From Bin127 sp965221625 (GTDB taxonomy: Bacteria; Chloroflexota; Dehalococcoidia; Lucifugimonadales; Lucifugimonadaceae): DNA of 64,000 nt. The translations under genes were made by a program, and so were the position numbers. Shown here piece after piece: positions 17,349 through 26,609 of this stretch. The first letter of the stretch is position 1; every line of letters starts with the position of its first letter. The stretch lies in contig OZ244903.1 in the NCBI GenBank assembly GCA_965221625.1, forward strand, positions 1,426,001 to 1,490,000, in the 5' to 3' direction. Under the pieces are notes generated by a model. It worked only from the letters and a program-made list of their open reading frames with translations. It was not told the origin of the DNA and made no database searches.

Positions 17349-17935
17349 AAGCAGATCTTCCACTTCGTCCAGAAAGACTATCGTCTCGGACAATCTTTGA
17401 GGGCGAGAAGCTCACGCTGCGGGTTGACAGGCTGCAACTGGGCGATCGCGAACCTGCGGATAAAGAGATCATCCAACACCCTGGATCCGCAGTGATGCTT
17501 CCAATCACCGAAGTCGGGACTGTCCTATTGGTCAAACAGTGGCGACACGCCGCGCAGGCGTACACGCTTGAGTTGCCGTCCGGCACTCGGGAAGGTGACG
17601 AGAAACCGATCTTGACGGCGGCGCGCGAGTTGCGAGAGGAAACGGGATATCGCGCTGATGACTTGATTTTCATCGGCGAGTTGCTGCCATTATCTGGCTA
17701 CAGCGAAGAGCGCGCTTACGCATTCTTGGCACTAGATCTGCATTTCGATCCGCTTCCGCAGGATAGACTTGAAGACATATGCGTTGCGGAACTACGGTTA
17801 GACGAATTCATCGAACAATGCAGCGACGGCACCATCGAAGACGCCCTCACAATCGCAGTCGCAACTCGAGCATCATCGTTGCTCGAATCGCTTCCCGAAG
17901 TCGAAAGACGTGGAACGGCGCATCAGCATGATTAA
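17345..17935 (+). CDS. Nudix hydrolase, ADP-ribose pyrophosphatase-like
   Basis: A 196-residue protein with a complete Nudix box, G-x5-E-x7-R-E-L-x-E-E-x-G-Y, beginning at GTREGDE (about residue 79). The upstream KQWRHAAQAYTLELPSG segment is the hallmark of ADP-ribose and related nucleotide-sugar pyrophosphatases (in the E. coli NudF group the Arg and Glu bind substrate). It likely splits ADP-ribose or a similar nucleoside diphosphate derivative into two monophosphates with Mg2+. It overlaps nadK at the start and sdhA at the end, which hints at NAD metabolism. GTG start. The exact substrate is unproven. Confidence 0.88.
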   Translation: MKADLPLRPERLSSRTIFEGEKLTLRVDRLQLGDREPADKEIIQHPGSAVMLPITEVGTVLLVKQWRHAAQAYTLELPSGTREGDEKPILTAARELREETGYRADDLIFIGELLPLSGYSEERAYAFLALDLHFDPLPQDRLEDICVAELRLDEFIEQCSDGTIEDALTIAVATRASSLLESLPEVERRGTAHQHD

Positions 17936-19610
17936 GCACGACGTGTTGATCATTGGTGCAGGTTTGGCTGGCTTGCGGGCCGCAGTCGAAGCCACACGTC
18001 TCGGACTCAATGTCGCCGTAATCAGCAAAGTCCATCCCGTCCGAAGTCACTCTAATGCGGCACAAGGCGGTATTAATGCCCCTCTCACCGACCGAGGCGA
18101 CGATTGGGAAGGACACGCACTCGACACGATAAAAGGCAGCGATTATCTCGCCGACCAGGATGCGGTAGAGATAATGTCGACCGAGGCTGGTGATGCCGTT
18201 ATCGAACTGGAACGGATGGGTGTGATCTTCAGTCGGGGCGAGGACGGGAGACTAGGGACGCGAAGATTCGGTGGTCAGAAGGTCGCCCGCACATTCTTCG
18301 TCGGTGCCATCACTGGTTCTGCGATATTGCACGTCCTGTACGAGCAATCCGTTCGTTACGGCTTGAACGTCTATGAAGAGTGGTTCGTCACGGATTTAGT
18401 GATTGAGGACGGCCGTTGCGTCGGCGTAATCGCGCTCGATATCAAGACGGGCGACGTAGAGACAATCTGGGCGAAATCCGTGATCATGGCCTCGGGCGGT
18501 GCAGGTCGGGTATTCGAACCGTCGACGAATGCGATCATTTGTACTGGCGACGGACTTGCGTTGGCTTGGCGCGTCGGGGTGCCGATGATGGACATGGAGA
18601 TGGTGCAATACCATCCGACGACTCTTGCGCGCACTGGGATCTTGCTTTCTGAAGCTGCGCGCGGCGAAGGCGCATACTTGCTGAACTCCGAAGGCGAGCG
18701 ATTCATGCAACGCTACGCCCCGGAATATCTCGAATTGGCTTCGCGGGACGTCGTGTCACGTTCTGAGCAGACGGAGATCAATGAAGGACGAGGCATTGAT
18801 GGGAATGTCTTGTTGGACCTGCGTCATTTGGGTCGGGATTTCATTGAAGACCGACTCGGATATCTGCAAGAGGTAGCTGTTGAGTTCCTTGGCGTCGATC
18901 TCGCAGAACAACCTGTCCCTGTGCGTCCCGGCGTCCACTACATCATGGGTGGCATCAAGACTGACGTTGATGGTGCGACGAACGTGCCGGGCCTCTACGC
19001 TGCAGGTGAGTGTGCTAACGTCAGCGTCCATGGGGCAAATCGCCTCGGTGCGAACTCGTTGCTCGACACGGTGGTGTTCGGACGGCGGTCCGCAGTCCAC
19101 GCCTCTGATTACATCAAATCAGTTTCCGATGGTTCAGGTTCAGATGAACACGTCGAAGCTACGCGCGCACGCATTCAAAATCTGCTTGACCGTGCCCCCG
19201 GCGAAAATTGGGCTGCGGTGCGGAATTTCATGGGTCCCGAGATGACGAAGGGCATCGGCGTGTTCCGCGATCAAGCATCCATGGAAGGTGCTAGAGCGGC
19301 CATTGACGACATTGACGCGCGTATGCCGAAGGTTTCGGTGCAAGACAAAGGCAAGGTGTTTAACACCGACCTCATCTTCACGCTTGAGATGGAGTTCATG
19401 GCCGATGTCGCACGCGCCATCGTTCACAGTGCATTGGCTCGCAAAGAGAGCCGAGGCGCACATTTCCGCACTGACATTACCGGACGCGACGACGAGAATT
19501 GGTTGAAGCACACACTTGCGTATCACGATACATCCGTCGAAGGTGGTGTACGTGTCGAAGCTTCACCGGTCACGATAACCAAGTGGGAACCGATCGAGAG
19601 GGTTTACTGA
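17928..19610 (+). CDS. sdhA: succinate dehydrogenase/fumarate reductase flavoprotein subunit
   Basis: Oxidises succinate to fumarate using covalently bound FAD. The dinucleotide motif GAGLAGLRAA starts at residue 9. His41 in R-S-H-S-N-A-A-Q-G-G is the expected covalent FAD attachment residue. The catalytic region shows QYHPTTL, SEAARGEGAYL and ASRDVVSR, and the FAD-binding HGANRLGANSLLD is near the end. 560 residues is typical. The chosen ATG overlaps the Nudix stop by eight bases; a GTG at 17910 would add six residues. It is followed with one-base overlap by sdhB. Confidence 0.93.
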   Translation: MIKHDVLIIGAGLAGLRAAVEATRLGLNVAVISKVHPVRSHSNAAQGGINAPLTDRGDDWEGHALDTIKGSDYLADQDAVEIMSTEAGDAVIELERMGVIFSRGEDGRLGTRRFGGQKVARTFFVGAITGSAILHVLYEQSVRYGLNVYEEWFVTDLVIEDGRCVGVIALDIKTGDVETIWAKSVIMASGGAGRVFEPSTNAIICTGDGLALAWRVGVPMMDMEMVQYHPTTLARTGILLSEAARGEGAYLLNSEGERFMQRYAPEYLELASRDVVSRSEQTEINEGRGIDGNVLLDLRHLGRDFIEDRLGYLQEVAVEFLGVDLAEQPVPVRPGVHYIMGGIKTDVDGATNVPGLYAAGECANVSVHGANRLGANSLLDTVVFGRRSAVHASDYIKSVSDGSGSDEHVEATRARIQNLLDRAPGENWAAVRNFMGPEMTKGIGVFRDQASMEGARAAIDDIDARMPKVSVQDKGKVFNTDLIFTLEMEFMADVARAIVHSALARKESRGAHFRTDITGRDDENWLKHTLAYHDTSVEGGVRVEASPVTITKWEPIERVY

Positions 19611-20575
19611 TGCAATCAAACCTCAAGGTCAGCCGGTTCGATCCTGAAACGATGGGTGAGGGACAACAACGTTGGGATGAGTTTGATCTCGACGTCCACC
19701 CCAGTGCAACAGTTCTCGACGCATTGATCCAAATCCGTGAGGAGATCGACGGATCATTGGCTTTGAGATGCGCGTGCAGGGCTTCGATCTGCGGATCATG
19801 CGGCATGCGGGTAAACGGTGACGCCAAATTGGTCTGCAAGACGCGCATCGCTGACGTTGCAGACGAAGGCGAGACGATCGTCGTCGAACCGATGGGCAAC
19901 CAACCGGTCATCAAGGATCTCGTTGTCTCATTGGACACTTTCTTCGACAAAGTCAAGCAGATTGATCCATATCTTCAACCCGATGCAGAACCTAACGAAG
20001 GTGAATTCGTCGCAAGCAACGACTCGATGGTCAATCTCTTGACTGCGATGAACTGCATCATGTGCGGTGCCTGCGTGTCTGACTGCACGGTACTCGAGGT
20101 CGACGACGTTTTCATCGGACCGGCTGCACTAGCGAAAGCATGGAGGTTCGTCGAAGATCCGCGTGATGACAAGCGCGACGACCGGTTGTCCGAACTGAAC
20201 GAAGTCGAAGGAGGCATTTGGGACTGCACGCGATGTTTCAAGTGCGTCGAAGTTTGTCCCAAAGATGTCGCGCCGATGGACCGCATCATGGAGATGCGTG
20301 AAATGGCGATCGAAGCCGGCAACCGAAATACTTCCGGATACCGCCACACTGAGTCGTTCAACAAATCCGTCAAGAAGCACGGAAGATTGGATGAGGCCCG
20401 TCTCGCTGTCGAGTCCGCCGGTTACACGAACGTTCCTCGGTTAATCGATCTCGCCAGCATCGGAGTGAAGTCGATGCTGAAGGGCAAGCTGCCGCCGGTG
20501 GTGCCGCATAAAGCCGAGGACAAGGAGAAGATCACTCAAATCTTCGAAAAAGTCGAGAGTGAGCGCGGTCAATGA
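19610..20575 (+). CDS. sdhB: succinate dehydrogenase/fumarate reductase iron-sulfur subunit
   Basis: Electron-transfer subunit with three clusters. The [2Fe-2S] ligands are in C-R-A-S-I-C-G-S-C plus Cys76. The second and third clusters use C-I-M-C-G-A-C-V-S-D-C and C-T-R-C-F-K-C-V-E-V-C-P. The third motif has Cys at all positions. The start ATG shares a base with the sdhA stop; the longer open frame upstream is the wrong frame of sdhA. 321 residues is longer than classic SdhB (about 240) because of an extra C-terminal part of about 80 residues. That extension is common in enzymes paired with an HdrB-like third subunit. Confidence 0.93.
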   Translation: MQSNLKVSRFDPETMGEGQQRWDEFDLDVHPSATVLDALIQIREEIDGSLALRCACRASICGSCGMRVNGDAKLVCKTRIADVADEGETIVVEPMGNQPVIKDLVVSLDTFFDKVKQIDPYLQPDAEPNEGEFVASNDSMVNLLTAMNCIMCGACVSDCTVLEVDDVFIGPAALAKAWRFVEDPRDDKRDDRLSELNEVEGGIWDCTRCFKCVEVCPKDVAPMDRIMEMREMAIEAGNRNTSGYRHTESFNKSVKKHGRLDEARLAVESAGYTNVPRLIDLASIGVKSMLKGKLPPVVPHKAEDKEKITQIFEKVESERGQ

Positions 20576-21465
20576 AGTTCGCCTTCTATCCCGGATGCGT
20601 CGCTCGGGGTGCTGGTCCCGAGCTATTCGACTCAGCAGTTGCCGTGATGGAGCGACTGAACATCGCATGGGTCGAACTGAAGGGAGCGTCTTGCACCGGA
20701 GCCGGGGTGCTTCAGGAAAAGGACCAGAAACTCGGTGACATTCTCAACATCCGCACGTTGGCGATGGCCGAGAAGATGGGCCTACCTGTGCTCACCATTT
20801 GCTCGACGTGCCAAGGCGTGATTGCACAGGCCGATCGGCGAGTGCGCAAGGATGATGCATACCTAGAAGAGATCAACGGATATCTTGCAGATGAGGGACT
20901 TTCGTACAGTGGCAACACTACGGTGAAACACCTTCTTTGGGTTTTGGTCGAAGACTTCGGCATAGAAAAGCTGCAAGAGACGTTCGTCAAAGAGTTGAGT
21001 GGCGTCAAGCTAGCCCCGTTTTACGGCTGTTACATTATCCGACCGTCCGACGCCCTTGGGTTCGACGAAAACCCCGAGCGCCAAACGTCGTTGGAGACGG
21101 TAATCGAGGCGGTCGGCGGCGATGTCATCGACTTTCCCGGGAAGACGGCGTGCTGCGGATTCCCGATACTGCTCATCAACCAGCGTAACTCACTCCGCAT
21201 GGTCGCCAATCACACCGGAACTGCGAGTGAACTAGGTGCGGACGCGATGGTTACGCCTTGCCCCCTGTGCCATCTAAACCTTGACGGCTACCAACCCAAG
21301 GCACGTCGTCAAAACCGACGCGGCAAGGCCGATCTCCCCATTCTTCACTTGCCGCAACTCTTGGGATTGGCGATGGGAATGGATGCGAAGGAACTTGGAT
21401 TGGGCAAGCACTTGGTCAACACCAAAGACATCGTCAAGAAAGTCGAAACAATCGCAGTCGCTTGA
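20572..21465 (+). CDS. HdrB-like CCG-domain subunit of type E succinate dehydrogenase
   Basis: 297 residues with a two-domain cysteine-rich architecture as in heterodisulfide reductase subunit B and SdhE. The N-terminal domain has P-G-C, then SCTGAG and CSTCQG. The C-terminal domain has the full set Y-G-C, A-C-C-G-F-P and C-P-L-C. The first domain has S-C where the family usually has C-C. In type E enzymes this subunit replaces the haem-containing membrane anchors and is thought to bring the complex to the membrane and pass electrons to quinone. No classic sdhC/sdhD is visible here, which fits. The start overlaps the sdhB stop by four bases (ATGA). Function is assigned from family and context. 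Confidence 0.85.
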   Translation: MKFAFYPGCVARGAGPELFDSAVAVMERLNIAWVELKGASCTGAGVLQEKDQKLGDILNIRTLAMAEKMGLPVLTICSTCQGVIAQADRRVRKDDAYLEEINGYLADEGLSYSGNTTVKHLLWVLVEDFGIEKLQETFVKELSGVKLAPFYGCYIIRPSDALGFDENPERQTSLETVIEAVGGDVIDFPGKTACCGFPILLINQRNSLRMVANHTGTASELGADAMVTPCPLCHLNLDGYQPKARRQNRRGKADLPILHLPQLLGLAMGMDAKELGLGKHLVNTKDIVKKVETIAVA

Positions 21466-21484
21466 CGTCCGCCGAGACGCTTCC

Positions 21485-21934
21485 ATGATCTCGCGTCCCG
21501 TTCGCCTCATCCTGTCCGCGTTGTTCCTGTTGACCGCTTGCATTTCGTTAGTCGGGTGTGGCGACGATGATCAACCAATCCCACCGACTCTTGATCCCGA
21601 TCCGCCGTTCACGCAACAGCAAGCGATCGAACTCGCCAAGGCGTCGCTATCGGAGGTAGTTGCGGAGATCGAGTTTGAGGGATACGAGCAAGTGCGCATC
21701 CGAGTGGGACTGATGCGTCTTCGTCGCCTGCAAGAACTCACCAAATCCGACCTTTACTCACCCGATTCTCCCCGCATGCTTCGTCAGATCTGGGCTGTCC
21801 AAATCGGGGGCACGTTCCCAGACGATCCGGACCCGTATCGCGTCCCATACGGTTACGGGATCGTAGGCATCGACGCCCAAAACGGCGACATCTGGTTGCG
21901 CGCTCGTTACGATCAGGAGATATTGGTTGAGTAG
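21485..21934 (+). CDS. putative lipoprotein of unknown function
   Basis: A 149-residue protein starting with a lipoprotein signal: two Arg, a hydrophobic stretch, and lipobox S-L-V-G-C with Cys25 as lipid anchor. The mature part opens with an Asp/Pro-rich stretch (GCGDDDQPIPP) and then about 110 residues with a QQAIELAKASL helix. No family is recognised. A PepSY-like shape is conceivable from the helix-strand pattern and the end GIVGIDAQNGDIWLRA, but is not claimed. The start at 21485 is chosen because the longer open frame upstream has no signal sequence. It follows the sdh genes by 19 bases, so it may be co-transcribed. Confidence 0.7.
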   Translation: MISRPVRLILSALFLLTACISLVGCGDDDQPIPPTLDPDPPFTQQQAIELAKASLSEVVAEIEFEGYEQVRIRVGLMRLRRLQELTKSDLYSPDSPRMLRQIWAVQIGGTFPDDPDPYRVPYGYGIVGIDAQNGDIWLRARYDQEILVE

Positions 21935-21944
21935 GGGACCTGGT

Positions 21945-24900
21945 TCAGCGAATCCCTAAGGCCGCGGTGATTGATTTGTTGCCGCCGTGGACCGACGGTT
22001 CGCGGCACCATAGTTCTCTGATTTGATTGAGAGCCATCCGAGTTGCGTCGGAACGCAGATCCAACATTTCAAGGACGACTTCGTCGATCTCATGCCGACC
22101 CGGATCTCGCCACGCGTATGACGTGGGTTCGAGCTTTAACTTCGAAAGCCTTTCGACGTGCTCTCGAGCGACTGCGCGAGCCCTGCGACCCGCATCGCTC
22201 TGTTGGGCAAAATCTGGCACCGGGAATGCGGCAGTCGCTGCTATCGCTAATCTAGCCCGACCGGGTTGTGTAGTGGTAGCGTAACCGCTTCTGACGAGCA
22301 TTCCGAACGTGGAGTTCAACCAGATCAACAGTGCATCCAGAGTGGATTGGTCTTCGCTGATGAGTGCGACCCAGGTGGAACTTCCCAAGCAATTGCGCTC
22401 TGTTCTGCCCGCGCCTACGGCCTGTGAAGTGAATCTCAAGTCTTCCGATATGAACGTGTTGCTGGTGGACTTCATCGCATCCTGCCATTCGCGTTCACGA
22501 TTCGGTATTTTCGTCCCTTCGTGTGTTGGTGCCAGTTGAATCGTCGTGTGAACGTCGCCTGATGCGGTCCAAATTGACGGGTATTGCGGTTGATCGCCTG
22601 GGGTAACGGGATCGAACACGAAAGCACCTCGTCCGTTGCCGCCTCTGACGTGCCCGATTTGGGTGTGTGTCGGTCCGATGTCAACGACCGAATCCATTCG
22701 GGTGATAGGCAACGGCAACTCGACGCCAACTCCGCTTGGTTCATGCAGAAAGTGTCCTTCGATTAATCCGCAAAGGGTTCTACAGACGTATCTGTTCCGC
22801 ATCCCAAGCAGGAACCAAGGAAAGCCAGATCCGAGACGCGGTAACCGATAGCAGTCACCGACATTCTCATCGGCAATTCGAATCGTCGAGTCGACTGAAC
22901 TAGAATCCGTGAATCCAGAAATGGCACGCGCAAGTTCGTGGGCGTCGTTGACGGATTGGGCCGAGCGATTCAGGTTGACGCAGGTGATTTCGGAATTATT
23001 GTCAGTTTGGTTGGTGTGCTGTGCTTCCGGTGCGGGTCTTGCTCTTTTCGTTGCGACCAGTAACATCTCGTTGAGATGGGTGTCAGCGGACATCATCGAT
23101 CTGAAGTCGGACGTGTAGGCGATTGCCACGATGTTGCGATAGTTTTGTGTGATGTGTGATCTGAAGTTGCTCCAAGAACTGGAGTGTGCCGCCGTCAACG
23201 GCAATACCGTGGCAAACACGCCGTCGCCTTTGAGTTTGATGTCGGCGAGTGCCGAGAAATCGGCACCCAAACCGGCTCTTCCGTGCGACACGTCGATACC
23301 TGCACGCTTGACCGCTCGGCGTTGAGCACTGAGGCGATCCAATGCGCGCTGTCGGTCGTGTTCCGAGATACCTGCGACATCAAACATCCTCCGTGCATTC
23401 GTCCCAGCGACGGGGCTCGTGTATGGCGGATTTTGGATTACCAGGTCGTAACTGCGTCTGGGTGCGCCGATGGTTGCACCGATCGGAGTTGAGCTAGCGG
23501 TCTGGACTACGTCCTCACCGAGGATGTCCGCCACGGAGTCGGCAGCGAGAAACTCCAGAGCCCCGGTGCTACCGCCTTGGATCGGAATGGCTCCGATGTT
23601 GGACGACTGATACGGCAGGCCCAAATCGAAAGACGACAGGGCCGCGCACGTCATGTGTGCGGCCAAAGAGTTGATATCCGTTGCCGTTATGCCGCGTTCC
23701 ATCATGTGGTGATGGACGACATCGAGGTCGTCTCCGCCGGAGGATTCGAAGAGATTGCGGACTTGCTGATAGGCTGCCCTGAGCAACGTCCCGGTGCCAC
23801 ATGCGAAATCGGCGATGTTCAGTGAGGTCATTGAAGCAGTGGAAGACCAGTCAGTCCGAAGAATCTGGGAGACGGCTAGTTTCGACAACAGTGCTGCCGT
23901 CGCAGGCAGTGTGTAATGGGCTGCTGTTTCTTCTCGGTCTTCAAGCAGTTTAGGGAATAGTTCGCCGGCGAAGTCGATGCTGCTGCCTAAGCGCAATCGT
24001 GTCACACGTTCGGCAAGGAATGCGAGGTTGTCGAGGGTTTCGGCACCATTGAGCGTTGGCAATCCGGGATGCAAGGCGTTGAGAGCTGGTTCAAAAATCG
24101 AGTTGAAGTTGACGTCGAGTATCCTCGCCCAGGCGTCGCGCAACTCGGATAGCGAAATGATTCCGCCTGAAGAAGCACGAATCTCGGCAATAGTGCGCAA
24201 TCCTCGAGACCGCATTATGGGGACTGACGTCATGAGGTCGTGAAGACGGAGAGAAGTCATCCAGATGCAGCACGCTAGACGGAATCCTTGTGTTTCACTC
24301 GTCTGCCCGAGGCCTTCGGCGATCTGCGACGCGACGTCTTCGGGTGTGGCATCCAGCAATGCTGAAGCGTAGTTTCGGATGTGCTCAGCGATGTATCTTG
24401 CTTGCCCTTCAACCAAGGTTGGCGGTGCTGTTGCTCCTTGACACAATTCGGCTAAGCGAGAGACGTCGCCATTTACCCAACCCGAAGTCGGCCAGCGGTA
24501 AATTTCAGATACCGATCCGGAATCGGTATCATCAGCGACGACGTCTGAGGACAGTTGAGTGAATGCCAACTCGATGCCGTTCGGTGTACAGAGTCGCCTT
24601 TCAATCTCGTTGTCGCTCCAATGTCGGACCTCCGCAGGGATTCCGACTGCGATTGCCGATCGGATGGGTAGCATGTTCGCGGCATATCGTTGCCCCAATC
24701 GAGCTTCGGCGTCCCCGATGGCTGGGTTACCGAATTCACACTCGATGGCGATCGGATAGCTATCTTTGGACGACACCAAAACGTCGGGACGCTTGAGCGG
24801 ATCGGCGACGATGACATTGGTTCGTTCCGCCACAATCGCACCTTCATTCGTGCGCCATTCATGCCGTTGCTGTCGAAGGGCCCGGGCGAGGGCCGAGTTG

Positions 24901-24965
24901 AAGGCGTCCTCGTTCAGATTGCCGGTCGAGACTCCTCGTGATGAATCGATGAAGTCAGCGTCCAT
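21945..24965 (-). CDS. N6-adenine methylase with N-terminal nuclease-like domain (type IIG-like R-M enzyme)
   Basis: A single 1006-residue protein. Near the N-terminus, P-D (60-61) and E-C-E (75-77) in a beta-alpha context suggest a PD-(D/E)xK-type nuclease core, with Glu in place of the usual Lys. The methylase part has the SAM motif D-F-A-C-G-T-G-T-L (386-394) and the catalytic N-P-P-Y (512-515), as in gamma-class N6-adenine methylases. The C-terminal 450 residues probably hold target recognition. This order is that of type IIG/Eco57I-like enzymes or stand-alone PglX-like methylases. No separate restriction, phosphatase or Lon-like gene of a BREX system is nearby. It lies tail to tail with the sdh lipoprotein. 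Confidence 0.82.
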   Translation of the reverse strand: MDADFIDSSRGVSTGNLNEDAFNSALARALRQQRHEWRTNEGAIVAERTNVIVADPLKRPDVLVSSKDSYPIAIECEFGNPAIGDAEARLGQRYAANMLPIRSAIAVGIPAEVRHWSDNEIERRLCTPNGIELAFTQLSSDVVADDTDSGSVSEIYRWPTSGWVNGDVSRLAELCQGATAPPTLVEGQARYIAEHIRNYASALLDATPEDVASQIAEGLGQTSETQGFRLACCIWMTSLRLHDLMTSVPIMRSRGLRTIAEIRASSGGIISLSELRDAWARILDVNFNSIFEPALNALHPGLPTLNGAETLDNLAFLAERVTRLRLGSSIDFAGELFPKLLEDREETAAHYTLPATAALLSKLAVSQILRTDWSSTASMTSLNIADFACGTGTLLRAAYQQVRNLFESSGGDDLDVVHHHMMERGITATDINSLAAHMTCAALSSFDLGLPYQSSNIGAIPIQGGSTGALEFLAADSVADILGEDVVQTASSTPIGATIGAPRRSYDLVIQNPPYTSPVAGTNARRMFDVAGISEHDRQRALDRLSAQRRAVKRAGIDVSHGRAGLGADFSALADIKLKGDGVFATVLPLTAAHSSSWSNFRSHITQNYRNIVAIAYTSDFRSMMSADTHLNEMLLVATKRARPAPEAQHTNQTDNNSEITCVNLNRSAQSVNDAHELARAISGFTDSSSVDSTIRIADENVGDCYRLPRLGSGFPWFLLGMRNRYVCRTLCGLIEGHFLHEPSGVGVELPLPITRMDSVVDIGPTHTQIGHVRGGNGRGAFVFDPVTPGDQPQYPSIWTASGDVHTTIQLAPTHEGTKIPNREREWQDAMKSTSNTFISEDLRFTSQAVGAGRTERNCLGSSTWVALISEDQSTLDALLIWLNSTFGMLVRSGYATTTQPGRARLAIAATAAFPVPDFAQQSDAGRRARAVAREHVERLSKLKLEPTSYAWRDPGRHEIDEVVLEMLDLRSDATRMALNQIRELWCREPSVHGGNKSITAALGIR

Positions 24966-25075
24966 GCAAACCGATTTTAAACTCGGTGTCCTTTACCAAA
25001 TGGCACACTGTGCCGGGACAATCACCTCCCCGAGTATTGCGTCTCCCAACTAAGACTTTCGCCAAAAATCCGCTT

Positions 25076-25399
25076 TCATGCCTTCCCGATGCGACGGTCG
25101 ATGACGGGGTAGAGGCTCTCCATGACGGCAAGCAATAGGGCGAACATTAGGGCAGTGGTGATGACGATGGATTGGAGTTGACTGGCGTTGTTGCTGAGGA
25201 TGGCTTGCTGCAAAAGGTAGCCGATGCCGGGGTAGGCGAAGACGATTTCAACCATAACGACTCCGGTAAAGATGATGCCGAGACTGAGGAACAGCTGGGT
25301 AACTTGCGGCAAGGCGCAGTTTCGCATCCGATACCAGGTGAAGATGCGCAACCGTGTCGCCGATGGCGGCGAAGTTGATAGAGTGCCAGTGGACGTCAC
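25076..25399 (-). pseudogene. C-terminal remnant of a DppB/OppB-type ABC transporter permease
   Basis: The translated piece reads like the last 85-90 residues of a peptide/nickel-type binding-protein-dependent permease. It has R-N-C-A-L-P-Q-V-T-Q, a helix SLGIIFTGVVMVEIVF, the characteristic F-A-Y-P-G-I-G-Y-L-L, and a final helix with LYPVIDRRIG. Complete members have about 310-330 residues, six helices and an upstream EAA loop; those parts are missing here. No transporter partner genes are nearby. The first 15-20 codons of the open frame do not look like permease, so the true 5' edge of the remnant lies near 25350. It is best read as a decayed gene between two restriction-modification loci. 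Confidence 0.7.
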
Positions 25400-25759
25400 C
25401 GGTCAGCGTGATTGTGATCTCGTCGTGGCTGTCGTTGTATGATCAGTCCTCGGCGGGCGACGGACGCGCCTTGCCGTCGTGATGCCCGAAGTAGATAAGG
25501 AACTCGAGCCACGTATTGTTCGAGAAGGTTCGGTTCCGGTTCAACCGTCCGACGGACAGCAGGTCCAGGTTCGCAAGTGAGAGTTGCCGCTCCCATGCAG
25601 GAGTCCCGCGTGCCATCACGTGCGACATTTCTCTTGACGCGTCAGGCGGTTGTTCACGACACGACGAAATCTTGACTGAGTCGACGCGGAGCGGTTCTGA
25701 GTTGACGTGGATCAGACGAGTCTAATGTCTACCATTAAGTAAACGGAGTTAGCAGATCA
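25400..25759. other. gene-poor stretch, possibly degraded coding DNA
   Basis: No gene is confidently called. A minus-strand frame of 61 codons (25443-25628, ATG start) has a plausible protein-like composition (W-E-R-Q-L-S-L-A-N-L-D, then T-W-L-E-F-L and Y-F-G-H-H-D-G-K). It could be the tail of another broken gene, but no family is recognised. The last 100 bases are the leader of the following lipoprotein gene. Together with the permease remnant it suggests past deletion or insertion here. Confidence 0.4.
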
Positions 25760-26410
25760 GTGCGAGCCATGGTTAGGAAATTCGTTTCGACGAGCAGTTT
25801 GGGCACACCGATCGCGGTGACCTTGGTCGCAGCGTTCATGGTGCTCGGCCTTGGTTGCGGAGGCGATGCGAATGACACGGGCGCGTCGATTGGGGAGTCG
25901 GATCAACCCGAAGCAACATCGACACCAAATCCAACGGCGACTCCGCGAATGACGGACACGGCGGCGAACGAGAATGGTTCCGCAAGTGCTTCGCTTGACC
26001 TTGACGCATCGTACTTGATCGCGTTGGATGGTTCCGAATCGAAAGAGTTGGTCGTTTGGGAAGTCAGTCCGAAGTTGACTCGCGGGAGAGTGTCTGGGTC
26101 GGGGACGTTGTCGGACGGGGCTCGATTGTTCGACACGCTAAGCGATGAGGGAGCTGCGATGGCGATTTACGTCAATGAGGTGAAGTACCCGCCGTTGGTC
26201 GTGCCATTACCTCGATTGTCGGGGCAGCAGGTCTGGGAAACTGAGTTAACGGTTGGCCCAACGGATTTGACGATCGATGGTCAAAGCTTCGCGTTCGACG
26301 TGTTTTCGCCGATATTCTTTGATGCTAATCCGGGCGATTTGACGCTACGAGTGTTCGGCTACGATGCGAGAGGCGAAACGTCAGTTCTCGCCGAAGTGGA
26401 ATTGGAGTAA
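25760..26410 (+). CDS. putative lipoprotein with Thr/Pro linker
   Basis: A 216-residue protein with an N-terminal signal (MVRKF, hydrophobic run) ending in lipobox L-G-L-G-C. A low-complexity linker of about 35 residues rich in Thr, Pro, Asn and Ser (TSTPNPTATP) follows. The remaining 140 residues are rich in beta-strand patterns (LVVWEVSPKL, FAFDVFSPIFFDANPGDLTLRVFGYDA) and may form one or two beta-sandwich domains. No known family. Start: GTG at 25760 has a GGAG about 12 bases upstream; an ATG at 25769 is the alternative. It stands alone between two R-M loci, on the opposite strand to both. Confidence 0.65.
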   Translation: MRAMVRKFVSTSSLGTPIAVTLVAAFMVLGLGCGGDANDTGASIGESDQPEATSTPNPTATPRMTDTAANENGSASASLDLDASYLIALDGSESKELVVWEVSPKLTRGRVSGSGTLSDGARLFDTLSDEGAAMAIYVNEVKYPPLVVPLPRLSGQQVWETELTVGPTDLTIDGQSFAFDVFSPIFFDANPGDLTLRVFGYDARGETSVLAEVELE

Positions 26411-26609
26411 CCAGTTACATTTCGGGACGTTCGCCGTTCCATGCGGGTTTCCCCGCCGAAACGACAGACGCGACGTTAGTTTGGGATGGTCGCCGCTCCG
26501 GTAATCGCACGTGACTTGTTGGGGTCCAGACGGCAAGCGAAATATCGGTAGGCAAGGGTAAGGATAGTGTTGGGCGGAGCCTTGCAGATGTTTACGTCTT
26601 GCGTCGGTT

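Noticed and set aside
21945..24965. BREX system built around a PglX-like methylase
   Set aside because: None of the expected partner genes (PglZ-type phosphatase, BrxC ATPase, Lon-like protease) is nearby.
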